DNA of 64,000 nucleotides, taken from Deroplatys truncata (lineage: Eukaryota > Arthropoda > Insecta > Mantodea > Mantidae). Position 1 is the first letter of the stretch; each line of letters opens with the position of its first letter. The translations under genes were made by a program, and so were the position numbers. Below are positions 1-11,884 of this stretch, piece by piece. The notes beneath the pieces are model-generated. The model saw only the letters and a program-made list of their open reading frames with translations. It ran no database searches and had not been told where the DNA came from. The stretch spans positions 109,790,350 to 109,854,349 of the forward strand of contig CM060979.1 of NCBI GenBank assembly GCA_030765065.1, read 5' to 3'.

Positions 1-519
1 TATTCCTATGCAGCACGTCGGAATTAACTCCACGTTATAAAATTAATTTCTGGAGAAACAAGAATAGTAGAAGAAGATTTTATTAGAAAGAAATTGTTAA
101 TAACCAATTTGTTTCCAGTTTTTGATCCTTCATCAAACTTTATAGACTTATCTTGATTTGTATCACAAATTACTTAAATGTAAATAATGATTGTAATATG
201 AATATGCATTTTTATGTGACATTGATTTCAGATGTTTATTGATTATAAATATTGTTGGGAAGTAAGTTTATACGACCTTACTGAAACTGTCAATAATAGC
301 GTAATAATGCAGCGAGGGGGTGAGCTGTTTATCATTATTGGAAACGAGGAAGTTACGTAATATTGGCGCGTTTTTTCCGTTGAGAACCTTCTGGAATGTT
401 TCCCTAGAGCATACGTATTCATAATTTTCATTGGATATTAAAATAGACGCTAATGTTGGCGCGTTTTATTAGCCAATAGTAACTCAGTTATAATCTTTAG
501 GCATATCGGGGAGTGGGTG

Positions 520-526
520 TATAAAA
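520..526 (+). promoter_or_regulatory. TATA box
   Basis: TATAAAA at 520-526 lies about 30 bases before the first AGTTCATCG leader repeat at 553, which is the usual spacing between TATA box and transcription start. An AATAAA follows at 856-861. Confidence 0.5.
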
Positions 527-552
527 AGCCAAGTCAGAGGTAGATTGCGGGC

Positions 553-681
553 AGTTCATCGAAAATCTCAATACATTACACGTCGCCTTCAGTCGTCCAG
601 TTCGTCGAAAATCTGTGTACACTACACGTCGTCTTCAGTCAGTCAGTTCGTCGAAAGTATTTGTACGGCAAACGTCGGGTA
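553..681 (+). repeat. 46-bp tandem leader repeat, 2.8 copies
   Basis: AGTTCRTCGAAA recurs at 553, 599 and 645, exactly 46 bases apart. Each is followed by a similar block containing ACACGTCG and TTCAGTC, and the third copy decays after about 37 bases. It is non-coding and sits just downstream of the TATA box. Confidence 0.85.
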
Positions 682-1000
682 TCGATTCACAAGTTACGCG
701 CAGCAGAATTATGAATAATCTAAAGTGTTGTAAGGTTAATTATACAAAAAGTTGAAGTACGTGGATTAAAAGTGATCAGTAAGAAGTTATTATAACAGTT
801 TCAGTTTGGCGAGTGTTAAGTTCAATGTATAAATGTGATAGTTAACGTGTTTGACAATAAATGTGTAAAACAAATTTCTTCATCAGTGTTCTTTTTGGAT
901 AAAAGATTCCTTTCCGTTTACACACTCTGATTCAAGAGACATGTTCGACTGAGAAATAATAGCTAGCCGGAGGACAGTAAACAAAACTTATAATTCTTTC

Positions 1001-1964
<964 letters not shown>

Positions 1965-3176
1965 AAATACCCCTACGTATTACCGTAAATGGAGAATACA
2001 CTGTATTCCACCCCAAAATGCGAGATTTTCCCGGAAGTATACTTTTTGAGGCCCCCGAACAAAAGAAAATCCTTTTTAGAGAAAGGTCCGTGCATATGTA
2101 TATGTGAACGGCATAACTCAAAAACGAAAACTCCGATAAACACCAAACTTGGTACTTAAGTATCTTCCAATATGCGACACGAAGATTTTCAAGAACATCC
2201 CCACCCCAAGCTATCCTTTACATGGAAAATTTTTCGAATTTTTGGATTTTCTCAAAAAATGACTCAAACGATTTTGTTTAAACTCCCAAATATATAATAT
2301 ATTTAGATGACAAATAAAATGTATATCTTGAAGTACTGTTTATTCTCAATCACTTTTGTGTAACTCGTAAACTGTAAGAGGGCGGTGCCGTGGCGGAGTG
2401 GTTAGACCGCTCGCCTCTCACCGAGGCGGCTCGGGTTCAATCCCAGGGACCCGCATGTGGGATTTGTGGTGGACAAAGCGGCGTCTGGGCGGGTTTTCTC
2501 CGGGTTCTCCGGTTTCCCCCGTCATTCATTCCACCAACTGCTCCATCACCACCTTTCCTTTCAACCATTTCACCGCCATTTCGTTTCATCTACTTCCTTC
2601 CTCCCATACCAGGCATCGGGCTGATCACCCATCCTGGGTATTCTGTCTGATCCATGAGTGTCTGCTCCTCGACGGGCCTCTGACCCCAGGCACCCGCCTG
2701 TAATTCCTGGGGGTGTAAGTCCTACATAAGGGGAGGTTAAACAGAGAAAGAAGAAGTAAACTGCAAGAGATAGACAAAATCTCACTACACAGAAAATGCA
2801 GGTCTCATTAAAGCACACAGTTTGTTGTGGAGTTAATCATTTCCGAGATACTCTTTATTATTGGTATGAATTTTCAAACACTTAAACTTTTCTCAAGAGG
2901 CGAATCGCAATTCATTTTTTTCTCGAGGTTACGCAAAAAGAACGTAGTTTCAAAGCCATCACATAGCGACACGTTTTTAAAAAGTTTGACTACCACTTAA
3001 GGCTACCGTATTCCCTTAATCACCTTATGCCTACAGAAAAATAATATCATTTCAACAAATGTTCATCTCGATTAACATGAAGTAGATAGGAGAATAAGCA
3101 TTTGTAACAATATTTTGTTGAAGAATTGGTAGAGAAAATCATGTGAATGCAACGTATCATAATTTTTATGAAAGCT
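1965..3176 (+). repeat. Repeat A copy, forward, split by a SINE
   Basis: This is a diverged copy of an AT-rich interspersed family also found at 7480, 11885, 15250, 16850 and 19555. Landmarks in order are TGTATTCCACC, a GGTCCGTG block, CATAACTCAAAAACGAAAA, ACCAAACTTGGTA, TTTTCAAGAA, and a terminal GAGAAAATCATGTGAATGC. A SINE interrupts it at 2381-2755. No coding capacity was seen. The class is unknown; a non-autonomous DNA transposon is one possibility. Confidence 0.7.
2381..2755 (+). mobile_element. tRNA-derived SINE (family S2), full length
   Basis: The head is tRNA-like, with an A box TGGCGGAGTGG and a B box GGTTCAATCCC, followed by an unrelated body of about 300 bases. It is flanked by a 14-bp target duplication, GTAAACTGTAAGAG at 2367-2380 and GTAAACTGCAAGAG at 2756-2769, with one mismatch. 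The insertion splits a Repeat A copy: the uninterrupted junction can be seen in the copy near 12985. The body end (CTCCTCGAC, GGGGGTGTAAGT) is shared with copies at 53550-53885 and 8575-8665. Open frames here are products of the SINE sequence, not genes. Confidence 0.9.
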
Positions 3177-5790
3177 AATATTGGAAGACTTTTTAGTTGA
3201 AATGGTCGTTAAATATAATTGTTGATCAGAGTCTTTCTATGGACTTTGTTACCGAAACAGCATAACTTGTCGGGGACAATAAAAGTGATAAAAATAGTAT
3301 TAGAGATATAGTTATATAATAAGATGCTAAAACGTTTAACTATTAGGCTGAGTCGAGTCGCACGTACGATCTTTCGAACCTGTGTGCATTATAGTATTAT
3401 AAGTCAAGTGAGGAGCCGTATCTAGGTTTTGTCATTTTCTGTTAACCATGAAGTGTCCGAGATTTGAGAAATTTCTTAACAATTGGGACCGGTATTCATA
3501 TTCGTATTTCAGATCCCAGTGCACATTTTATTTATTAGCGATATGCTTTACAAAGTATGGCTAAAGAAATTATTGAAATCAGAAACTCGCAACACAGTTT
3601 TTTTTTTTTTACATTTTACAAAACTTGCATGTTTTATGTATAAAGAAAATTAGTTTTAAAGAGATTTTGTTCACGCAAACATATAGGTATAAAGAGCCGA
3701 AGAAATAACAGTAAAATTTAACCACCCGAGACTTCCTTCATCTTATAAACAAGGTTTGTTGTTTGTTATTCTAGATTTTGTTACAGGCGAGGTGAGGCCA
3801 TTTTAGACCATAGTCACAAGTAGCCATAAAAGTGTGTTACTATCACACGACTTTTTGTACTGATTGCTATGTCTGACATAACCCCATGTACATTATACTG
3901 TTCATTAAAAAGCTTTTCTTCTGTTCACGTTACGTCATCCACGATATATTTTTGGTTAGAAATAACCTCATATTAAGTCACATGGACTTGGTTACATGCA
4001 CGGTACGGCGATACAGAGAGCAAACTGCAGGAATTCGTATAACTTAATCAGTTACTGGGTAATGAACCCATGTGTGGAAAAAAAGAACAATCACATAAGA
4101 TACTTTATAACTGCCGTACTACGCTTCAATCCGGGAGGATTTATGCAATACAGAATGATTCGAAAACGGCTGATGCTAAACAAAAAGTTGTTAATATATT
4201 TCATGAACCCAAGGTTGATTTTGTTACTGAATTATACTGCTGACACATACTTACACATACTCAGGCATTTCTTATAATGTGTTTTTTTTCATAGGGTCTT
4301 AAAACGTGTTGTTTCAGTGAAATCACAGATGCAGAATCTTTGGATATATAAGTGAAGATGTATACGTGGTTCCTCTAACACAAATTAGCACTAAACGCTA
4401 AAATTTAGCGAGTAACGAGGGAATATTAATAGTGTTGATAAGGAAATACACCGTTAAGTTGAATTGTGCTGCTCACGTGTCGGACTGATATGATTTTTAT
4501 TTACATAAGAACGTATAGTCTTGAAAGGAATAAAAAAGGTTTTATAACAGAAAATAATCGCTACATCATTGGTCAAATTCTTTCTAAGTGGAAGAACACT
4601 ATCATAAAAAGCAACAATAATTTTCTCTATTCATAAACATTACCTTTAAACTGATTTTAATACATTCATGTTGTAAAACAGAGAGGCAATAACACTTTAT
4701 CAGTGAGTATTTCTGATTCTAAAGCGAAGCACACACAGTAAGCCAAGCTAATAATTCGAGCAATTCTTGTCCAGACGCAATAAACCTCCTTTGCAGGAAA
4801 TTACCTGGCAATAAAGCCACTGGAAATTGCAGGATAATGATCATAAAGGTTTCTTTAAAATGTCCGCGAACTTTTAGCCGATTATTAAAGTCTGGAATTA
4901 AACAATAAACCTGTGCTGAACCCAAGTTTTACAAGTTGTAGCAAAAGAATAATAATAAGACATTGCATTGCGGAGTATTGAATGGTAAAAAAGGTTTATT
5001 CCAAATGCTAAACGATGAACTCTCGCGACCACGAAAAAAAAAAAAAGGTCGGGCTAGCTAAATCTCCAACATAAAACATTGGCATACTCCTGGCTTTCTT
5101 CCTCTCTCTCCCCCCCTCTCTCTCTCTCTCTCATTCTCCCCTAAGTTTGCCATTTAAACTGGTGTAATATCAGACAATAAAAATTGCGAAATGCTGCTCA
5201 AATGAGTAAGATGTGGTTTAGAGATAACACACAGTCGTCTTCTGAGGATATGCGAAAATCTGAGATAAAGCAACTTCGCCAGTTAATTCACCTCAACTAA
5301 AATTCAAACTGCCGAGCTCCTGGATATGACGCAGAAATGCTACCCTCACACTCCGGTTGTGTAATATTTTATTATATAATTAATGAAAAAATGCTTCATG
5401 AAATTCAAAAGAAATATTGCTTTAGAGGCATTTCAGTGGTCATAGATGTGATTTTAAGCTTTACATGCTCCAAATCAATTACATTATTTAACATTAAAGT
5501 TGTTTTGTTGTATTGTTATTTGCCCCACGCTTTGGGAGCCAATTTGAAGAAGTTAATTTCTGCCTCACGTATGGAAAGCCAATTTGAAGTAGGAGTTGTA
5601 TTGTAGTTCTTATGTTGAGGAGCCGAACTTGAAGTAGTTGCAACCGCACGTATGGTACCCGGTAGCCTTCGTCCCAAATTTAAAAATACTAACTTTGTAA
5701 TTTGACTGTTTCTTTAAATATTATATATTTATGTTTGCCTCGGCTGCGTTACTATTTATTTTTAGAGACATGAATGACTTAGCAGGGAGG
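3177..5790. other. AT-rich intergenic DNA
   Basis: No gene is supported. Short open frames at 3996-4277, 4719-4925 and 5337-5606 lack recognisable domains. A run of T lies at about 3598-3610, and a pyrimidine CT microsatellite occupies about 5097-5135. Confidence 0.5.
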
Positions 5791-6262
5791 TGGTGCTAGG
5801 CTTACACATATTTTAACTTTTTATTAATTCTTGACACGATTTAAATAACACTTCACTGATATAGAGAGCTGTAAGATTCTTTTATTAAATACTTGCACTT
5901 TTTTAAACACGCAAACTATTTTCTCACACAAAAATAAGTATTAAATTTCTCGAGGACACATCTCGCGTCCACTTAGGAACACTGTCTGCAACCAACGCGT
6001 CCAGTTATGAGCGCTGTCTACAAGCAACTGACTTGATTTCTACCACCTAAATTTGTAAATTTCTGTATTTCAAGTCTCTGATTGGCTATTCATAATCCAA
6101 TAGAATACTTTTATTTAACTTAAGCTATTGGCTATTTTATAAACTGTCACAAAAATTACATTATTGTTGCTCCAAGAATGGCTAGTAGCATTATTACACT
6201 TTCTTACTCATTATTGCATCATTGGTAGCAACTTTTAGCCTATTATTCTCACAGCTCCTACA
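5791..6262 (-). mobile_element. Possible LTR-like block, minus strand
   Basis: Read on the minus strand the block begins TGTAGGAGCTGTGAG, then carries two AGCCAAT-type CCAAT boxes, a TATA-like TTATAAAATAG, a leader and AATAAAA poly(A)-type motifs. That order fits an LTR. No target duplication or internal retroelement sequence was found, so the call is weak. Confidence 0.25.
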
Positions 6263-6332
6263 TTATTAAATTACTTAATACATTCACATAACATTATTGA
6301 ATATGTATATAATAATATAAGCATATAAAGTA

Positions 6333-6502
6333 ACTGTAATATACACTTTTTATATATTATTACATACACATATTGCTTTAAGGCGGGCTGTTATTGAATT
6401 TATATTATATAATTTGACTGAAATCATTTAAGTGTTAAATAACAGCCCGCCTTAAAGCAATATGTGTATGTAACAATATACATAAAAAGGCTATATTACA
6501 GT
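6333..6502. mobile_element. Palindromic MITE, 170 bp
   Basis: Long inverted ends of about 60 bases pair across a short AT-rich loop. The core arm, CACATATTGCTTTAAGG followed by CGGGCTGTTATT, runs 6361-6395 and its complement runs 6438-6472. Outer arms ACTGTAATATA (6333-6343) and TATATTACAGT (6492-6502) extend the palindrome imperfectly. No coding sequence is present. Confidence 0.75.
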
Positions 6503-6606
6503 CATTGTATATGTTTATGTTATTGTATACATACACATATTGCTTTAAGATGGGCTGTTATTATATTTTTATTATATAATTTGACTAAAATCGTTTAAGT
6601 GTTAAA
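6503..6606 (+). mobile_element. Truncated second copy of the palindromic MITE
   Basis: This repeats the left arm and loop of the preceding MITE (TACATACACATATTGC, then GGGCTGTTATT and ATTTGACT) but lacks the closing right arm. It lies immediately next to the full copy, in the same orientation. Confidence 0.7.
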
Positions 6607-7479
6607 AATACTGCCTCAACATATCACTCCCAGGATAAACGTAGAGAATTTATTTTCTTCAGACAGGTAAGCGTTTTATGGAATGGAATTTAGCATCATT
6701 TCAGAAAACAAATAAAATGTGTGTACCTAATTCTAATATGGAGGCAATAGGATCTGGAACTTATTTCACACGTTGCTAATAGAAATGTGTGGTCCCACTT
6801 AAGACAACAAGAATTTGCCGAAATCTCCAACGAGTTGAACTCGTTGAACTTCGTAGTGATTCACTAAAACGTAATATCTATGACTTTTTAACCCTTTTAT
6901 GTCTAATTATGAACGCCAAATCTTATATAATATAGATATTTCTCTCAAATTCAAAATATCACTGGGATTTCTAGGTTAAAATACTGACTTAAACTTTAAG
7001 ATCCCTAATTATTAACCCAATTAAAATTTAATAAAGGGCTGATATATGCATTATAATCCAAATTAAGGTGTAATATAGTACCTAAAAGCAACGAAAAAAA
7101 AATATGCTACAAACTTCACGGAAATAAAATGGTATCCATTATCAGGCAATATCACTCGATTAAAAATCCCAAAAGCTTGCAATTTAAAAAAAATACAGAC
7201 TAGAATATACACACTGGTGTTTATGTTGGTATACTGATAATAAACCAATAGGTATAATTTTTACGGGAATTGTAAGCTTTCCTAAAATAGCCACTCAATG
7301 CTCGTGTGCCTAGCAAGAAGTATTTTGGGAATGTTTTGTAGCATAAGTAGAGATAGAATTTTTGCCACGAATTACAAGGAAGATCCAAGTCTTGGTTTCG
7401 GTACTAGAATTGAAAAATTAATTATACATTCTGTGCTACAAAGAACTACAATAACCGCAGTCCTGGTATTGTTTGATTG
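6607..7479. other. AT-rich sequence, no gene seen
   Basis: Open frames at 7063-7248 and 7298-7537 are short, AT-driven and without domains. Nothing else was identified. Confidence 0.45.
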
Positions 7480-8200
7480 GGCAAAAGATCACAAAAAACC
7501 TTACGTTGCACTCACATGGCTTTCTTTACTCCTGTAGAAACTATTTTTACAAACGGTTATTCTCCATCTACTTCAGGTTAATCGAGATAAATATTTATAT
7601 AAAATATCTTATTGCTTATTTTCTTGTAGGTGCAAGGGGTGCAAGTGCTTTAATCGATACACAATTTTTTTAAGAACCGTTGCAATGTGGAGCATTCCAT
7701 TATCTTTGCATGTACAGGACATAAAAAAGCCAATAACGAATTCCCATTTGAGGAAAAGTATTGGAAAATTCAGGCAAATATCAAAGAATATCTCGGAAAT
7801 AGTTCACTCGACAAAAAAAATGTATAGGACATAAATTATGTGTTTTAACGGTATCTACATTTGTTTATGTAGTAAATGTTTGTGCATGTCTTAGGGTTTA
7901 TTAGTTATGCAAAAACAATGAAGAGAAAATTCAAGATATACATTTCATTTGCCATGAAAATATCTTAAACATATGATATTTTAATCAAAATCGTTAGAGC
8001 CCTTTTTTAGAAAATCAAAATTTTATAAAAATGTTCCATGTAAAGGATAGTCTGGGATAGGGGAATTTTCTTGAAAATCTTCGTGTCGTATCCTTGGAAG
8101 ATACTAAACTCAAATACCAAGTTTGGTACTTATTCAGCTTTTCGTATTTGAGTTATGTTATTCACAGACAGACACAGACACACACACGGACATGTTTCCA
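7480..8200 (-). repeat. Repeat A copy, reverse
   Basis: It runs in reverse order relative to the copy at 1965: CACATGGCTTTCTTTACTC at the outer end, TTAATCGAGATAA, then TCAAAATCGTTAGAGCC, CTTGAAAATCTTCGTG, TACCAAGTTTGGTA, and finally a CACAGACACACACAC dinucleotide tract. No coding capacity is seen. Confidence 0.7.
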
Positions 8201-8574
8201 ATAATTAACTACTTTGACTTCTCCTGGTTTCTTTCCCAGAGATGGCTTATGAGCCATCCAGTAGATCCCAATTGGCCGAACTACCGGTCCCAGATTTACT
8301 ATCAGTTCCGTGGGCATATTCATCTTCGGTTTCATTAGTGTAAATATTGAGAGTGTTGTAAACGTAAACACGCCAAAATTCTGCGATGCATGCTGTTTAT
8401 TATTTAACACATTTCTTCTGCCAGTTCTGTTTCTTTATTCGTAAAGGAAGCTTATACATTTCCTTTCGATTCAAACAACGTAACAGATACTTCTGCCACA
8501 TGAAGCAAATTCATTTTTACTCACAGACATACTCCTTTCTCTCCCTCTCTCTTTTCTTCCCTTCTCTTTAACTG

Positions 8575-8665
8575 ATTAACCTCCTCTGTGCAGCACCTAC
8601 ATAACCAAGGGCCTATAAACCAATGCTTTGGGCCAGCAGCCTGTCGAGGAGCAAGCATATTCTAG
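8575..8665 (-). mobile_element. SINE S2 3' fragment
   Basis: On the minus strand GCTTGCTCCTCGACAGGC, then CCCAAAGCATTGG and TGCTGCACAGAGGAGG match the tail of the S2 copy at 53550-53885. The tRNA head is missing. Confidence 0.65.
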
Positions 8666-8731
8666 ACCGTACATATTCAATCTGGGGTACACGAAGACCC
8701 CTTAGAGGGTACATATATGTTTCCTGAATGA

Positions 8732-8985
8732 TGGTCTTCCGTGATGTAGTGGTTACCATGCTAGCCTCTAGTTCCCGAGGTCGTTGGTTCAAACCCGGTG
8801 GAGGGCAAGATTACCGGTCTTCCACGCCCAATATAGAATCGGGCGCTAAGGACCACAGCAATTAAAGAGCGTCCATAAATAAACCACAGAGCGGTCCTCA
8901 TGTCATCTAGCCGGTAGTCGCGCTGCGTGTTCCGCGCGCTATATTCAGTGTATCTGTTTATTATTCTCATTATTGATACTGAAAC
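8732..8985 (+). mobile_element. tRNA-headed SINE (distinct family)
   Basis: The head reads like a tRNA gene with an A box TGATGTAGTGGTTA and a B box GGTTCAAACCC spaced as in tRNA. A non-tRNA body follows, containing a CCACGCCCAATATAGAATCG stretch and ending in AT-rich sequence. The acceptor stem does not close, so this is not a functional tRNA. No second copy was seen here. Confidence 0.65.
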
Positions 8986-9079
8986 CATATTATTACTGAT
9001 TTTATGATGATTATTACGATATATTGATTACCTATTGAACAAACATAATTAATTTTTATTTTATCAGTACTAACCTTTT

Positions 9080-9590
9080 TCACAGTCGGTGTTGAAAGTG
9101 GTTTCCTTCGGCAGATAAACATTCTTGGCACCTTCTGATGAAATTAACATTCACACGCATAAGTTCTTGTTGCGTAATTTCCCTAATTTCTGGTCTTATG
9201 TTGTTTTTAAGATCGTCTATGTTGCGATGATTATTCCTATAGACTCTATTTTTGAGAGTTCCCCACAGATAAAAGTCACACACAGTAATTTCAACAGTTT
9301 CGTAGACCTATATACTGAGGTTTTTTAAACACTGACTTGTGATACACGTCGTAAAGATTTATTCGGAGACCGTTCAAATGCTTCGCCAATTTCATCAAGT
9401 TTTCCTTCCGTTAGAACCCTTCGTTTCTCTTTGCAACTTACAACATTAAATGATCCCGTGCTCTTCACTTTATTCATTAGATATCTAACTGTTTCTCTAC
9501 TCGGAACTGGAACACCAGGAAATTTATCGTGAAATTGTCTACACACCTGTCTACATGAGTTGGTTTTCACATACGTGTCATACATAAAAA
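9080..9590 (-). pseudogene. Internally deleted Tc1/mariner-type transposase
   Basis: Two open stretches on the minus strand are the two ends of one IS630/Tc1/mariner-family transposase. 9585-9325 encodes the N-terminal helix-turn-helix region (RQVCRQFHDKFPG, ETVRYLMNKVKSTGS). 9283-9080 encodes the C-terminal end (CDFYLWGTLKNRVY, then RRCQECLSAEGNHFQH). Roughly 600 bases that should carry the first two catalytic acidic residues are missing between them. The open ends are fairly intact, suggesting a deletion derivative of a rather recent element. It cannot encode an active transposase. Terminal repeats were not resolved. Confidence 0.88.
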
Positions 9591-10114
9591 ATCTTTGTTC
9601 AAGCGAAAATTTTAGTATAATTCAATCGCACACAAATACAAACGTGTCTCGCGTCTATACACAAGAAGCAATAACAGCTGACTGAAGCCCGCTGATACAT
9701 GTCCGATAAGTGGAAGAGTCCGTGGCCTTGAGTTCATTCAGACGTGTCGCACAAGACTGCCGTGCAATTCCTGGCCAGAGCGCTGAGGGACCGCTCTGTA
9801 CATTTTAATTTGAATGATCACAAATAAAAAACATTTCAGCCAGAGAGATTTGAATTGCTCTCTGTCCAAGAATTCATTTTGCTTACTCTACCGGTCTACC
9901 CAACAATGATATCTTACAGCTGTCTCGCTAATCATTTGTATTGTTTGTTTCGAAGTCGACAATAATAACAGTCTGCAAATGTACGTTACCGACGGTTCAG
10001 TGCTCAGTATATTTTCGTGACTATTATGTGGAGGTTCGCTTCCTTTACTCAAGGTGATGAATTGATTTTCAGATTATCACAGTTGAATTTCTTTTTATTA
10101 TTGTGGTAGTGGAC
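9591..10114. other. Flank of the mariner relic, no gene seen
   Basis: No open frame or repeat is recognisable. The part nearest 9590 may still belong to the mariner element (5' untranslated sequence). Confidence 0.4.
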
Positions 10115-11805
10115 TACATATTTTAACTTTTGTTGTAAGAAGAGGAAAACGTAAAATCAATGAAATAAGTGATAGTGGCGATATTGAACTACCGCCAGTG
10201 AAAAGTGCAACAACGCGTGCTCCACCACGGGACATCGGTGAAAATAGTGTTGAAGTTGAACCATCTACGGGCAAGTCGAAAAACCCGAGAAATGTGAAAT
10301 ACAAATATTACTGTGAATTTTACATTACATATGGATTCATATCAAAATTTTTGATCCACCTCTGATCCCCTGCAACCAAAATCTGTCAAATAATTCTATG
10401 AAACCATTCACAGACACCTTGGTAACCAATTACGGCGATTATAAAAACGAGTCAGTTAGTGGAATTTTTCAGGCGCAAAACAGAAAATTTAGATAAAAGT
10501 TCAAAGTAATATACAATTTTACAGAATCAACAAAGGTGGCACTGGATACATGTATGAGTTAGGTTTCTAGTTGCAAAAATAAACATCAGCTTTCACCGTA
10601 GTTGAACCTCTTATTATTCCTGGTTCCTTGATTATAGCTGACAAAATGTTATACAAAGATTCCGCTAAATAATCGAAGCAATCCCGAATTCTGACACAAG
10701 TGTACGGCTTAGAATCCACAATATGGCACAAGATTGTTGACCAAAGAGTAGAAAAAATTAAAATAGACAATAGATTTGCCATTCAAATCATGAGTCGAAG
10801 GGTGAGTCTGAAGATAGCTGAGGGTCTCGGGTTCGAGTTCTGCCATGGGCATATGTGTTTGTGTGTGTTGTGTAATTGCGACAATAAGCGGTAACCAAAA
10901 CGGTAAAAACACAGTATCATAAACTGGGTAAAACAAGGGAACTTTAAAGAAAAAAAATTATGCTGAGCTACTTATATATGTTCGGTATTTTGACGTTAAA
11001 AAAAGGATTATTGCTAATGAAACTCTAGGAAGTAAACAATTACCAGCGCATATAATGTGAGGGGTTATTTTTAAAATTCTTGATAATTTTATAGGAATAA
11101 AACTGAATTTGTCGTAGAACTGGTAAGTAAGTTTCTCCACAGATAGTGCTGCTTCATTAACAGGTAAAAAAGGTGTCTTTTTGTTCGTATTCGCAAAATT
11201 GACTGCAAAATAAATTGGTAACATTGCATTACACACGGAGAAAATTTGGTAGCAAAAAAAATATTTCTGAGTTACGCGAAACATTCAACATTGCTATAAA
11301 AGCAATCAATTTAATAATGTCACGTGCACTGAACTTCCGTCTTTTCGAAAAAAATGAGTGAGGAGGTCGGAGCTACACAACACTCAATTTTTTTCTACAC
11401 CGAGGTGCGCTGGTTATCACGAGGACGCGTATTGACTCGTCTTTTGGAACTGAAAAATGAGATAAAATGTTTTCTTACAAAATTGAAATCCAATCTAGTC
11501 AAGAATTTAGAATATGAAGAGAGTATTTGCCAGTTAGCTTATTTCACGGATATATTCAACAAATTTAACTAGCTCTATCTTCAACTCCAAAGTTTTGACA
11601 GAAATATTTTTAAAGCTCGTGAGGGGTTTTATAAGAAATTTTTATTTTAGATTGATTGCGTTAATATAGGGGATATAGCAGTTTTTCGAACTCTGTTGGA
11701 ACACAGTGGACAAAATGAAGTTAGTATTACTGATGGACTTTTGGAAATAATCAAATTCCACCTACAAAATCTTAGGTTACAGTTTTTAGAAGCTGCAGTT
11801 TATAG
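10115..11805 (+). pseudogene. hAT-superfamily transposase relic (ZBED5-like)
   Basis: Conceptual translation across many frameshifts and stops follows the order of ZBED5/Buster-type hAT transposases. A lysine-rich N-terminus ends in KYYCEFYITYGF (about 10285-10330). Then come NYGDYKNES (about 10430), a region ending VEKIKIDNRFAIQ (about 10745-10788), FNIAIKAINLIMSRALN (about 11283-11335), and the best preserved part, EVRWLSRGRVLTRLLELKN with LAYFTDIFNKFN (11354-11572). Weaker VNIGDIAVFRTLLEH-type sequence reaches about 11800. A SINE interrupts it at about 10785-10930. It is non-functional. Confidence 0.82.
10785..10930 (+). mobile_element. SINE (family S3) inside the hAT relic
   Basis: A B-box-like GGTTCGAGTTCTGCC is followed by CATGGGCATATGTGTTTGTG, a GT-rich tract, and AATAAGCGGTAACCAAAACG. 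The same order occurs on the minus strand at 17890-18045. It interrupts the hAT transposase reading after about 10788, so it is younger than that element. Confidence 0.72.
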
Positions 11806-11884
11806 CTGCAAGGGGATAGAGGAACCGAATCGATATTTAAATGTTTAAAAGCCGCTCCTATATTAGGGAAAATAAAAAATAACG

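Larger units (their letters stand above)
254..1000 (+). mobile_element. Possible solo LTR or retroelement promoter block
   Basis: This block has the order expected of an LTR: a CCAAT-like motif near 470, a TATA box at 520-526, a short tandem leader repeat at 553-681, and a poly(A) signal AATAAA at 856-861. It begins near TGTTGGGAAG at about 254. No gag, pol or env follows, so if it is an LTR it is solitary. I could not find a convincing target duplication or define the 3' edge. A host promoter with a non-coding first exon is the alternative. Confidence 0.35.

Noticed and set aside
2390..2818. Overlapping open frames of 82-101 codons
   Set aside because: They lie inside a SINE with a proven target duplication.
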